From JAATFS01 sp037145635 (GTDB taxonomy: Bacteria > Pseudomonadota > Gammaproteobacteria > Xanthomonadales > Xanthomonadaceae): DNA of 64,000 nucleotides. Below, piece by piece: positions 1-8,794 of this stretch. The position numbers were made by a program, and so were the translations under genes. Position 1 is the first letter of the stretch. Every line of letters begins with the position of its first letter. The notes below the pieces were generated by a model. That model was not told the DNA's origin. It worked only from the letters and a program-made list of their open reading frames with translations, and did not search any database. The DNA is taken from positions 1-64,000 of the forward strand of contig JBBCXB010000010.1 of assembly GCA_037145635.1 (NCBI GenBank). Direction: 5' to 3'.

Positions 1-419
1 GACAGGCTCCTCGGCTCGGGCGGACATCCTGTCCGACTCGCCGCCGCGGCACATCCCTGTGCCGCTCTCCGCCTATCCCCGGCCACGCTGTCGCCTCGGC
101 CAGTCATTGCACCGGCTGCGGAGGCAACGGGCCAAATGCTGCTTGCGGTCGCACCTTCGTGTGCCCGGATATTCCTTCGTCAGTGCCGTTGTGCAGTCAC
201 TGATCCAGGAATCCAGGAATCCAGGAATCCAGGAATCCAGGAATCCAGGAATCCAGGAAATCAGAAGTCCGAGAATCCGAGAATCCGAGAATCCGAGAGT
301 TCAAAAGTTCAAAAGTCCAGAATCCAAGGGTCCGAGAGGCCTCCCGGAATTCGACATGGGGGTCGATGGCATGCGTCAGGCTGCGAGTGGGGCCTGCGAT
401 CCTGCAGTCACGCAGTCAC
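1..419. other. Region without a supported gene
   Basis: I see no convincing gene here. Open frames exist on the plus strand but have the arginine/alanine-rich composition of antisense or junk translation in GC-rich DNA, with no ribosome binding site or recognisable domain. The stretch lies downstream of the minus-strand hydrolase gene, and its main content is the octamer repeat array described separately. Confidence 0.6.
203..323. repeat. Degenerate 8-bp tandem repeat array
   Basis: Seven near-perfect copies of ATCCAGGA run from 203 to 258. They are followed, in the same 8-base phase, by a variant octamer (260-267), four copies of TCCGAGAA/G (268-299), two copies of TTCAAAAG (300-315) and one TCCAGAAT (316-323). 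The period is kept for about 15 units while the sequence of the unit changes in blocks, which is typical of a short repeat that expands by slippage and then diverges. The array is intergenic, 3' of the hydrolase gene. It is not CRISPR: the units are too short and there are no spacers. Confidence 0.9.
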
Positions 420-1541
420 TCAGCTGCGCGCGGAGTCGGGGTGCGTGCGTTGCGCCAGCGTCGACGGGCCGGGCGGCGGCTCCGGGGCAGGGCAGTCGGT
501 CTGGCGCGGATTGGCCTGCGCGAGCCAGTGGCCGACCGTGCCGCCCAGCAGGTCCAGCCGCAGGGGCAGGCTCAGGTGGTCCTCGCCGTGCAGCTCCAGG
601 TAGTGCACGCGCGGGCTCGCCTGCGCCAGCGTGCGGCCATGCGCGACCGGGATGTGCCGGTCGGCGTCGCCGTGCAGCAGCAGCACGCAGGCGCGGGTGC
701 CGGCCAGCGCCTGCGCCACATCGATGCGGTCCAGGTCCAGCCGCAGCCGGCGGTCGGTGGCGGCGATCACCGCGTCCATGTCCTGGCCGCCATAGCGCCA
801 GCGCGCATAGCCGGCCACGGCCTGCGCGCGCCAGCCGGCGGGGCGGCTGGCGAGCATGTGCGGGACCATGTCGCGGATGCCGCGCCCGGCGTTGGCGAAG
901 GATTCCAGCGCCACCACTCCGGCGACCCCATCGCCCAGCTTGTCGGCGGCGAACAGCGCGGTAGCCGCGCCGTAGGAGATGCCGAACAGGTACAGCGGCC
1001 CCACCACCTCGCCGCGTTGGCGCAGCGCCGTCACCACGTCGATCACGTCGTCGGACTCGCGCGTGCCGTAGCCGGCCGGGCCGCCGCCGGAATGGCCGTG
1101 GTTGCGCAAATCCAGGGTGATGACGCGGTAGCCGTCCTGGGCCAGCTGCAGCGACCACGGCAGCAGCGAATCGCCATCCATCATCCAGCCGTGCAGCACC
1201 ACCACGGTGCCGCGCGTGGGCAGCGCCGCGAACGGCTGCGGCACGTGGAAGCCGAAGTCCACGTCGAGCGCATGCCCCAGGTCGCGGGGCCGGCCCAGGT
1301 AGCGATAGTGCAGGCCGTAGCGGCCGGCGTCGAAGGCGCGCCAGAAGATCGGCACGCCGTCGCGGCTGGTCACGTGGCCGCTGCGGTTGGGCACACTGGC
1401 GATGGTCGCCTCGATGCGGTCTTCGTCCAGCAGCGGCGAAACGCCGCCGGGGGCAACCAGGCGGTCGCTGAGCGAGGTGGAGGACGAGGAGCAGGCGGCC
1501 AGCCACAGGCAGGCACAGGCCATCGACAGCAGGCGCATCAT
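420..1541 (-). CDS. Alpha/beta-hydrolase lipoprotein
   Basis: A 373-residue exported serine hydrolase. The N-terminus is a lipoprotein signal with lipobox LAAC and Cys17 as the likely lipidation site, so it should be anchored to the outer membrane on the periplasmic side. The alpha/beta-hydrolase core follows: an oxyanion-hole HGW motif near residue 117, nucleophile Ser189 in GISYG, an acidic residue in HGDAD near 292, and catalytic His322 in GEDH. The substrate cannot be told from sequence; esterase or peptidase-like activity is possible. The gene is monocistronic, with 315 bases between it and the upstream ABC operon on the same strand. Two TGACAG half-sites about 75 bases upstream match a palindrome near 6.67 kb. 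Confidence 0.85.
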   Translation of the reverse strand: MMRLLSMACACLWLAACSSSSTSLSDRLVAPGGVSPLLDEDRIEATIASVPNRSGHVTSRDGVPIFWRAFDAGRYGLHYRYLGRPRDLGHALDVDFGFHVPQPFAALPTRGTVVVLHGWMMDGDSLLPWSLQLAQDGYRVITLDLRNHGHSGGGPAGYGTRESDDVIDVVTALRQRGEVVGPLYLFGISYGAATALFAADKLGDGVAGVVALESFANAGRGIRDMVPHMLASRPAGWRAQAVAGYARWRYGGQDMDAVIAATDRRLRLDLDRIDVAQALAGTRACVLLLHGDADRHIPVAHGRTLAQASPRVHYLELHGEDHLSLPLRLDLLGGTVGHWLAQANPRQTDCPAPEPPPGPSTLAQRTHPDSARS

Positions 1542-1612
1542 GGCGGAAGAGGGCAGACGAAACGGCCGAGCAGGCTAGCGCTCCGCGCCTGCGCCGATCT
1601 ACCGCATCGGCA

Positions 1613-1630
1613 TGACAGTACGGTGACAGC
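1613..1630. promoter_or_regulatory. Paired TGACAG half-sites upstream of hydrolase
   Basis: TGACAG occurs at 1613-1618 and 1624-1629, exactly 11 bases (one helical turn) apart, 70-90 bases upstream of the lipoprotein hydrolase start. The second copy, GTGACAGC, is identical to one arm of the palindrome at 6666-6679 in front of the ABC export operon. A shared regulator is an inference from this match only. Confidence 0.3.
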
Positions 1631-1702
1631 GGGGCAGGGGTTCAGGTGTTGCGGGAGGTGGCTTCATTCGCTGGCCCAGTTTGCATTCATCCGCCCTCAT
1701 CC

Positions 1703-1738
1703 GCCCTTCGGGCACCTTCTCCCGCTCGCGGGAGAAGG
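1703..1738. repeat. REP-like double hairpin element
   Basis: Two adjacent stem-loops: GCCC-TTC-GGGC (1703-1713), then an 11-bp perfect stem with arms 1715-1725 and 1728-1738 (CCTTCTCCCGC and its complement). Sequences of this form are common intergenic palindromes in xanthomonads and their relatives. It lies directly before an 11-bp tandem repeat. It may act as a transcript-end or mRNA-stability element for the minus-strand ABC operon ending at 1857. Confidence 0.65.
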
Positions 1739-1749
1739 GGGCTGGACGG

Positions 1750-1815
1750 CAGACGGACGGGAGACGGATGGGAGACGGATGGGATACGGATGGGATACGG
1801 ATGCAAGACGGATCC
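1750..1815. repeat. 11-bp tandem repeat, about six units
   Basis: Units of the form GAGACGGATGG or GATACGGATGG repeat every 11 bases: 1750-1760, 1761-1771, 1772-1782, 1783-1793, 1794-1804 and 1805-1815, with increasing divergence at both ends. The block sits between the REP-like hairpins and the inverted repeat that surrounds the stop codon of the adjacent permease gene. Confidence 0.85.
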
Positions 1816-1833
1816 GAGCGGGTGGCGGACGGG

Positions 1834-1887
1834 GCCGATCACCCACGCGCTGCGGCCTAGACCTCGCGCAGCGCGTGGGTGATCGGC
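1834..1887 (-). terminator. 21-bp perfect inverted repeat over permease stop codon
   Basis: The arms 1834-1854 and 1867-1887 are exact reverse complements of 21 bases, separated by a 12-base loop holding the TAG stop (1857-1859) of the permease gene. The right arm is coding (it specifies the ITHALR part of the C-terminus); the left arm is an inverted copy outside the gene. The mRNA would form a very stable hairpin at the end of the four-gene ABC operon. There is no T tract, so it may act as an RNA stabiliser or a Rho-type end rather than a classical intrinsic terminator. Confidence 0.6.
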
Positions 1888-3167
1888 AGGCGCGCGGCGC
1901 GCAGCGCCGGGAACAGGCCGCCGACCAGCCCGATGCCCAAGGCCCACTTCAGGCCGCTCCACAGCAGCTGCGGCGAAACCTTGAACTGGAACACCACCTG
2001 GCTGAAGTTGCTGCCGAGGGTGGAGACGCTGTAGCCGTTGAAGATCGCCCAGGCGATGAACCCGCCGAGCACGCCCCCGAGCAGGGCCAGCAGCATGGTC
2101 TCCAGCATCACCGCCATCACCACCGGCAGGCCGCGGAAGCCGATAGCGCGCATGGTCGCGATCTCGCGCGCGCGCGTGGCCACCGCCGCGTACATGGTGT
2201 TGAGCGCGCCGAACACCGCACCCACCGCCATGATCGCGCCGATCACCGTGCCGAGCACGCTGATCAGCCGGTTCAGGCCGCCGCCCTGTTTGGCGTAGTA
2301 CGCCCGCGTGGTTTCCACGTCGAGCTTGAGCCGCGGGTCGGCCGCCATCGCCGCCTTGAACTGCGCGAAGCCGGCGCTGCCGTCGGTGCGCACGCTGATC
2401 GATTGCCAGGCGCTGCGGTTGTAGGTGGTGGCCAGGGTCTGGGCGTCGGTCCACAGCTCCGAATCGTGCGCATCGCCGGAGGCGAACACGCCGACCACGG
2501 TCCAGGCCTGGTTGCCCAGCATCAACGTGTTGCCGACCTGCAGGCCGCGGAACTGCGATTGCACGCCCTGGCCGACCACGATTTCGCGCAGGCCGGCGGT
2601 GAAGCGCCGCCCCTGGGTGACCCGGACCTTGCCGTGCACGTCCCAGGCCTGTTCGCCGACGCCGCGGAACTGCGCGTTGACATCGGTGCCGTCGCCCCGC
2701 GAACGCAGGTTGACCACCTGCGACAGCTCCGGCGAGAGCCGGGCGCGGCCCTGCGCGTCGTGGGCGATGCCGGGCAGGCTGGCGATCAGCGGCACCTGGT
2801 CGCGCATGATCACCGAGTTGGTCTCGGCCTGCGAGCCGCCGCGCAGCACGATCGCGGTGGTGTCGTCGCCGGTGCGATCGAGTGTGGCCTGGAAGCCTTC
2901 GCCCATCGCCAGCATCGCCACCAGCACGCCGACCACGCCGGCGATGCCGACCACGATCACCGACGACGCCCCCCAGCGCTGCGGCAGGCTGGCGATGCCG
3001 ATGCGCGCGGCCGCCAGCGCCAGCCTGCCGCCACGGGCGAGCACCAGCCAGGCCGCCAGCGCCAGCGCGACGGCCAGCACCGCGTACCACGGCAGCGCGA
3101 TCCAGACCGCCAGGCCGGCGGCCAGGGCCAGCAGCGTCAGCAGATTGCCCATCCATTGCTTCTTCAT
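1857..3167 (-). CDS. ABC transporter permease, MacB/FtsX type
   Basis: A 436-residue inner-membrane permease and the last gene of a four-gene export operon. It has two N-terminal membrane segments, a large periplasmic domain (about 90-270), and three C-terminal helices with the FtsX-type signature region (LNTMYAAVATRAREIATMRAIGF, about residues 320-345). It should pair with the other permease (3300-4457), the ATPase and the adaptor to form a MacAB-like mechanotransmission exporter. The ATG at 3167 follows an AGGTGA ribosome site. The substrate is unknown; antimicrobial peptides, lipids or siderophores are handled by relatives. The 3' end is embedded in a 21-bp inverted repeat. Confidence 0.9.
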   Translation of the reverse strand: MKKQWMGNLLTLLALAAGLAVWIALPWYAVLAVALALAAWLVLARGGRLALAAARIGIASLPQRWGASSVIVVGIAGVVGVLVAMLAMGEGFQATLDRTGDDTTAIVLRGGSQAETNSVIMRDQVPLIASLPGIAHDAQGRARLSPELSQVVNLRSRGDGTDVNAQFRGVGEQAWDVHGKVRVTQGRRFTAGLREIVVGQGVQSQFRGLQVGNTLMLGNQAWTVVGVFASGDAHDSELWTDAQTLATTYNRSAWQSISVRTDGSAGFAQFKAAMAADPRLKLDVETTRAYYAKQGGGLNRLISVLGTVIGAIMAVGAVFGALNTMYAAVATRAREIATMRAIGFRGLPVVMAVMLETMLLALLGGVLGGFIAWAIFNGYSVSTLGSNFSQVVFQFKVSPQLLWSGLKWALGIGLVGGLFPALRAARLPITHALREV

Positions 3168-3299
3168 TCGGTCACCTGTTCGGGAAGGCAGTGCGCGGGT
3201 GCGCGCAGGACATCGCGTGCGGGCCAGCCGGCGCGCACGCGGGAGGACGGACGCCCGCGCTCGCGCGGGTGGGTCGCCTGCCGGTGCGGCGGCGCGTGC

Positions 3300-4457
3300 T
3301 CAACGGCCGGCCAGCGCATCGACGATCTTCAGCCGGCGCGCGCGCAGCGCCGGCAGCCACCCCACCACCACGCCGATGCCCAGCATCAGCGCCAACCCCA
3401 CCGCCCAGGTCTGCCCCGGCACGCTGCGCAGCGGCATCATGCCGCCGCTGGCGGTGGCCACGCCGGGGATGACCAGCGCCGCCAGCCCCAGGCCGATCAG
3501 CCCGCCCAGCCCGATCAGCAGCACCGACTCCACCATCACCAGCGCCAGCACGGTGCGGTCCTGGAAGCCCAGGGTCTTGAGCGTGGCCAGTTCGGGGATG
3601 CGTTCGCGCACCGCCTGCGCCATGGTGTTGCCGGTGAGCAGCAGCAGGGTGAAGAACACCGCGCCCATGATCGCGGTGACGATCAGCCCGATGTCGGCGA
3701 ACTGCTTGGCGAAGGCCTGCTGGAACGCCGATTCGGTCTGGGTCTTGGTCTCGTGGTCGGAGTTGGCCGACAACGCGTCGATCGCCAGCGCCACGCGCGA
3801 GGCCTGCGCCGGGTCGGCCAGGGCCACGGTGTACCAGCTGACCCGGTTCTTGATGTAGTCGTTGGATTCGTCGAAGTAAGCCCAGTTCATCATCAGCTGG
3901 TTCTCCTGGCCGACCTGGCTGCGGTCCTTCATGCGGAAGATCGCCTTCAGCTGCAGCGGCCAGTCGTTGCTGCCGCCGCGCGGAAAGATCGTGGCCTGCA
4001 GCGGAATGGTGTCGCCGACCTTCCAGCCGAACTTCCTGGCCAGGCTCTCGCCCACCGCCGCGCCGGTGCGGGTGTCGTGGAAGGCCTTGAGCTGGTCGGC
4101 CGGCACCTGGTACTCGCGGTAGACGTCGAAGAAGTTCGGCGCCACCGAGAAGTTCGGGAAGAAGTTGCGCGGGTCCTGGTAGATGCCGCCGAACCACATC
4201 GCGTAGGTGACGTCGCGTACGCCGGCGACCGCACGGATCTGCGGCTCCAGCCGGGTCGGCAGCGACTGCGTGATCGACAGCCGCGAGGCCACCACCAGCC
4301 GGTTGGCGCCGTCCACGCTGCCGCCGGAATTGAACGCCACGCGTACCGAGTCGAGCATGCCGAACAGCAGGAACGCCGCCACCACCGACAGCAGCGTCAG
4401 CAGCGTGCGGGTCTTGCTGCGGAACAGCTGGGCCCAGACCAGCGAGAGGTATTTCAT
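3300..4457 (-). CDS. ABC transporter permease, MacB/FtsX type
   Basis: A 385-residue permease homologous in layout to its downstream neighbour. It has one N-terminal membrane segment (about 15-35), a periplasmic MacB-core-like domain, and three C-terminal membrane segments with the typical RERIPELATLKTLGF stretch near residue 285. It starts 12 bases after the ATPase stop, so the two are translationally close; 132 bases separate it from the second permease. Two different half-size permeases with one ATPase and one HlyD-type adaptor is a common arrangement for MacAB-like systems in this family of bacteria. Confidence 0.9.
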   Translation of the reverse strand: MKYLSLVWAQLFRSKTRTLLTLLSVVAAFLLFGMLDSVRVAFNSGGSVDGANRLVVASRLSITQSLPTRLEPQIRAVAGVRDVTYAMWFGGIYQDPRNFFPNFSVAPNFFDVYREYQVPADQLKAFHDTRTGAAVGESLARKFGWKVGDTIPLQATIFPRGGSNDWPLQLKAIFRMKDRSQVGQENQLMMNWAYFDESNDYIKNRVSWYTVALADPAQASRVALAIDALSANSDHETKTQTESAFQQAFAKQFADIGLIVTAIMGAVFFTLLLLTGNTMAQAVRERIPELATLKTLGFQDRTVLALVMVESVLLIGLGGLIGLGLAALVIPGVATASGGMMPLRSVPGQTWAVGLALMLGIGVVVGWLPALRARRLKIVDALAGR

Positions 4458-4469
4458 GGCGCGTCCCCG

Positions 4470-5159
<690 letters not shown>

Positions 5160-5280
5160 GGCGGTTCCTTCGAGGGAAGCTGCGGAGAGGGGCGTGCGTG
5201 TGATGGGGCGATGCGATGCGGAGCGGAGCAAGTGTGGCAGGCGCGTCGGGGCCGGGTCGCGGGGCGAGGTGGCCGCGGCG

Positions 5281-6522
5281 TCAGCCGTCGGCCCCGGCCA
5301 CCTTCACCGGGTCGCCGTCCTTCAGGGTCTGTGGTGGGTCCAGCACCACGGTGTCGCCCGCGCTCAGGCCGGACAGCACCTGGCGGTCGGTACCCAGCGC
5401 GATGCCGGTCGTGACGGTGCGCGCGACCACGCGGTCGTCGGCGCCGACCGCGAACGCCACGGTCGTGCCCCCGCGCTGCACCAGCGCCGTGGCCGGGACG
5501 CGCACGCCCTGCGGCGTGCCGGCCTGCGCCGGCCGCGCCCGCTCCAGGAAGCTCACGCGCACGCCCATCTCCGGCACGATCCGCGGGTCCTTGAGGTTCA
5601 GCGCCACGCGCACCTTCACCGTGGCCTTGCCGCGGTCGGCGGTGGGCACGATGGCGATCACCTCGCCGGGGATCTTCCAGTCCGGATAGGCGTTGAGGAT
5701 GGCTTCCACCGGCATCTTCGGCTGCACGCGGCCGATGAAGGCCTCGCCGACGTCGACCTCGATCTCCAGCGATTCCATGTCCACCAGGGTGCCGATGCCG
5801 GTGCGGGTGAAGCCGCCGCCGGCCGACAGCGGCGACACGATCTCGCCCGGCTGCGCGGCCTTGGCGGTGACCACGCCGGAGAACGGCGCGCGCACGACGT
5901 TGTTGTCCACGCCCAGGTCGGAGATCGCCAGCTGGCTGCCGGCGACCCGGACGTTGCGCTGCGCGCTCTGCAGCTGCGCGTGCAGGGCGTCGCGCTGCGC
6001 CACCGCCTGCTCGTACTGCGAGCGCGACACCAGCTGCTGGCCCACCAGGGTCTGCAGGCGGCGGGCATCGGCGTCGGCCTGGGTCAGCTGGGCCTGCATG
6101 TTGTCGACCTGGCTGCGCGCCGCCGCCAGCTGCGCGGCGGAGAGCGCGCGCTGGGCGTCGGCATCGATGGGATCGAGCGTGGCCATCACCTGGCCTTCCT
6201 CCACCCGCATGCCTTCCTCGATCATCACCTCGCGCACCTTGCCGGTGATCTTGGCCGAGACCGTGGCCATGCGCCGCGCCACCACGTAGCCGGAAGCGTC
6301 CAGCACCGAGCTGCCGGCCCCGCCGGCGGCGATCGCCGCCACCGGTGCGGTGCGCACCTCCGTCACCGGGCGCCGGGCGCGCAGCCACCCGAACGCCGCG
6401 GCCGCCAGCACCAGGGCGATGACGCCCAGGACGATCCATCGGCCGCGCCGCGACGGCGGCTTGCCGGCCGGGGCCTTGCGATCGATGCGGAGTTGCTGGA
6501 GCAGGTCGGCAGAGGTGTTCAT
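5281..6522 (-). CDS. Efflux periplasmic adaptor, MacA/HlyD family
   Basis: A 413-residue membrane-fusion protein and first gene of the ABC export operon. It has a short cytoplasmic N-terminus, one membrane anchor (about 28-47), a biotinyl-lipoyl-like domain split around an alpha-helical hairpin rich in Gln and Ala (about 115-195), then a beta-barrel and membrane-proximal domain. It would link the inner-membrane ABC permeases to an outer-membrane channel of TolC type, which is not encoded here. The divergent two-component genes and the intervening palindrome suggest control by that pair, as in many drug- or lipid-stress-responsive exporters. Confidence 0.9.
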   Translation of the reverse strand: MNTSADLLQQLRIDRKAPAGKPPSRRGRWIVLGVIALVLAAAAFGWLRARRPVTEVRTAPVAAIAAGGAGSSVLDASGYVVARRMATVSAKITGKVREVMIEEGMRVEEGQVMATLDPIDADAQRALSAAQLAAARSQVDNMQAQLTQADADARRLQTLVGQQLVSRSQYEQAVAQRDALHAQLQSAQRNVRVAGSQLAISDLGVDNNVVRAPFSGVVTAKAAQPGEIVSPLSAGGGFTRTGIGTLVDMESLEIEVDVGEAFIGRVQPKMPVEAILNAYPDWKIPGEVIAIVPTADRGKATVKVRVALNLKDPRIVPEMGVRVSFLERARPAQAGTPQGVRVPATALVQRGGTTVAFAVGADDRVVARTVTTGIALGTDRQVLSGLSAGDTVVLDPPQTLKDGDPVKVAGADG

Positions 6523-6910
6523 GGGCAGTGGAGACGAGAAGATGCGGAGAATGTGACCGCGCCCGGAAAGGGCCGCAAGCTGCCGGAAGTCACCAACGGC
6601 CGGCAGCGGCCCGCGGCCCCGCCGTCGATGCCGGGCAGCATGCGCCCGTGGCCGTGGCCGAGCCAGTGACAGCTGTCACCTCCCGCACCTGACGGCCGTG
6701 ACTGGCCGCGGGCCGCCGCCGCGGGCACGCTCTGCCCTCCCGAGTACCGGTCGCCGTCATGCGCCTTGCCTTCGATGCCTGCCCGGCGCGCCGCCTCGCC
6801 CGGCTGCGCCGCCCCCGCCGGCCCTCGCCGGGGACCGCGGCGGCCGTGCGCCACTCCTGCCCTTCCCGCCGACGATGGCAGAATCGGCCGGTCCTCCCAG
6901 GCGCCCGCCC
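6523..6910. other. Divergent control region between export operon and two-component genes
   Basis: These 388 bases separate the adaptor gene (minus strand) from the sensor kinase gene (plus strand). I support no gene in it; frames that read through are arginine/alanine-rich extensions of the neighbours. The clear element is the palindrome at 6666-6679. I could not assign convincing -35/-10 boxes on either strand. Confidence 0.6.
6666..6679. promoter_or_regulatory. 14-bp perfect palindrome GTGACAGCTGTCAC, candidate operator
   Basis: The 14 bases are fully self-complementary and lie between the divergent adaptor gene (start 6522) and sensor kinase gene (start 6911). NarL/FixJ-type regulators such as the DesR-like protein encoded next door bind as dimers to short inverted repeats, so this is the best candidate for its target. 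The same half-site recurs upstream of the hydrolase at 1623-1630. Binding itself is inferred. Confidence 0.45.
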
Positions 6911-8092
6911 ATGACGTTCCGACTTCCCGCCTGGCTGCGCCCGGCACCGGATTCCCAGGCCGCCGCGCGGCTGCGCCAGGGCCAGTCGCCGTGGATGGAC
7001 GCGGTGCACCTGCTGTGGTCGGCCTGGGTGTTCGTGGTGCCGCTGTTCTCGTCGCGCGGCTATACCGTGGCCTGGCTCGGCTGGACGCTGCTCTCGTACC
7101 CGCTGTTCCTGCTGCTGTATGCGCGGATCCTGATGGCGCCGCGCTCCACGCTGTACCGCTATGCCTGGGCGATGACCGCGTTGAGCGCGGCGCTGCTGCC
7201 GGTCTACCCGTCGGGCATCAGCTACTTCATCTTCGGCTGCCTGACCCTGCGTCCCGGCAGCCGCGCCAGGCTGCTGCGCCACTTCGTCCAGCTGCTGGCG
7301 ATGAACCTGCTCTACCTGGGCTGGGCGCTGTGGCTGGGGACGTCCTGGCCGACCCTGCTGTGGATCCCGGTCTCGGTGTTCGCCATGGCCGCGGTCGGCG
7401 CGGTCTACAGCCTCAACGAGCAGAAGGACGCGATGCTGCGGCTGTCGCAGGACGAGGTGCGGCGGCTGGCCGCCACCGCCGAGCGCGAGCGCATTGGCCG
7501 CGACCTGCACGACCTGCTGGGGCATACGCTGTCGCTGGTGGCGCTCAAGTCCGATCTCGCCGGCCGCCTGCTCGAACGCGACCCGGCGGCGGCCCGGCGC
7601 GAGATCGACGAGGTCTCGCGCGTCTCGCGCGAGGCCCTGGCGCAGGTGCGGCGCGCGGTCAGCGGCATCCGCGCGGCGCAGCTGGCGGGCGAGCTGGCCT
7701 CGGCGCGCCTGCTGCTGGAGACCGATGGCGTGGCGCTGGAGGTCGCGCTGGAAGACGCCGCGCTGTCGCCCGAGCAGGAAACCACGCTGGCGCTGGTGCT
7801 GCGCGAGGCCGTCACCAACGTGCAGCGGCACGCCGGGGCGCAGCGGGTGAAGGTGAGCCTGGCGCAGGGGGCGGGGCAGTGGCGGCTGACCATCGCCGAC
7901 GACGGCCGCGGCGGCCCGCTGGTGCCGGGCAACGGCCTGAGTGGCATGCGCGAGCGCCTGCGGGCGCTGGGCGGGGAACTGGGCAGCGAGGCCGCGCCGG
8001 GTCGCGGGACCGCGCTGGTGGCGAGCTTGCCGGTACTGGCGCCGGCCGCGCCGACGCCGCGCGAGGGCCGGGTGCCGCTGGCGGCGCCCTGA
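6911..8092 (+). CDS. Sensor histidine kinase, DesK/NarL-class (HisKA_3)
   Basis: A 393-residue membrane sensor kinase. The N-terminal part (about 30-160) holds several hydrophobic helices and no large periplasmic domain, as in DesK-type membrane sensors. The dimerisation/phosphoacceptor helix has His200 in ERERIGRDLHDLLGH, and the C-terminal ATPase domain has an N-box (LREAVTNVQRHA) and a G-box (DDGRGG, GNGLSGMRERL). It would phosphorylate the response regulator 68 bases downstream. The chosen ATG gives MTFRLPAWLR; the frame is open further upstream but the extra residues are low-complexity Arg/Pro/Ala. The likely target is the divergent ABC exporter. Confidence 0.9.
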   Translation: MTFRLPAWLRPAPDSQAAARLRQGQSPWMDAVHLLWSAWVFVVPLFSSRGYTVAWLGWTLLSYPLFLLLYARILMAPRSTLYRYAWAMTALSAALLPVYPSGISYFIFGCLTLRPGSRARLLRHFVQLLAMNLLYLGWALWLGTSWPTLLWIPVSVFAMAAVGAVYSLNEQKDAMLRLSQDEVRRLAATAERERIGRDLHDLLGHTLSLVALKSDLAGRLLERDPAAARREIDEVSRVSREALAQVRRAVSGIRAAQLAGELASARLLLETDGVALEVALEDAALSPEQETTLALVLREAVTNVQRHAGAQRVKVSLAQGAGQWRLTIADDGRGGPLVPGNGLSGMRERLRALGGELGSEAAPGRGTALVASLPVLAPAAPTPREGRVPLAAP

Positions 8093-8160
8093 CCGGCTGT
8101 CGCCGGCCGCGATCGCTGCTACCGTGGCGCTCCGTCCGCCGCCCGCCGAGGTGACCCCGC

Positions 8161-8763
8161 GTGATCCGTGTCCTGCTGGCCGAGGACCAGGCGATGCTGC
8201 GCGGCGCGCTGGTGGCACTGCTCGACCTGGAGCCCGACCTCGCGGTGGTCGGCAGCGCGGCGGACGGCGAGGCCGCGTGGCGCGAGCTGCAGCGGCTCAC
8301 GCCCGACGTGCTGGTGACCGATATCGAGATGCCGGGCATGACCGGGCTAGAGCTGGCGCAGCGCGTGCAGCGCCACGGCCTGGCGGTGCGCGTGGTGATC
8401 GTCACCACCTTCGCCCGGCCCGGCTTCCTGCGGCGCGCGCTGGATGCCGGCGTCGCCGGCTACCTGCTCAAGGACGCCCCGGCCGAGCAACTGGCCGACG
8501 CGCTGCGGCAGGTGCATCGCGGCGGCCACGCGATCGACCCGCAGCTGGCGCTGGAGGCCTGGGCCGAGGCCGACCCGCTCAGCGACCGCGAGCGCGTGGT
8601 GCTGCGCCTGGCCGGCGAGGGCCGCTCGGCCGGCGAGATCGCCGAGCGCCTGCACCTGTCGCACGGCACCGTACGCAACTACCTGTCCGAATGCATCGGC
8701 AAGCTCGGCGTCGGCAACCGCATCGAGGCCTACCGCGTGGCGCGGCAGAAGGGCTGGCTGTAG
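8161..8763 (+). CDS. Response regulator, DesR-like, NarL/FixJ family
   Basis: A 200-residue two-domain regulator. The receiver domain has the acidic pair in LLAEDQ, phospho-acceptor Asp54 in VTDIEMPG, the conserved Thr in IVTTFAR and a Lys in LLKDAP. A LuxR-type helix-turn-helix follows (about 135-195; LSDRERVVLRLAGEG, then GTVRNYLSECIGKLG). It begins with GTG, giving MIRVLLAEDQ. It is co-directional with the kinase and should be its partner. It faces the sugar-porter gene with only 31 bases between the two stops. Confidence 0.92.
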   Translation: MIRVLLAEDQAMLRGALVALLDLEPDLAVVGSAADGEAAWRELQRLTPDVLVTDIEMPGMTGLELAQRVQRHGLAVRVVIVTTFARPGFLRRALDAGVAGYLLKDAPAEQLADALRQVHRGGHAIDPQLALEAWAEADPLSDRERVVLRLAGEGRSAGEIAERLHLSHGTVRNYLSECIGKLGVGNRIEAYRVARQKGWL

Positions 8764-8794
8764 CCGGCACGCACGCGCCGGCACCGCCGCCGGA

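Noticed and set aside
203..323. CRISPR array
   Set aside because: Units are 8 bases without spacers and there are no cas genes in the window; this is a short tandem repeat.
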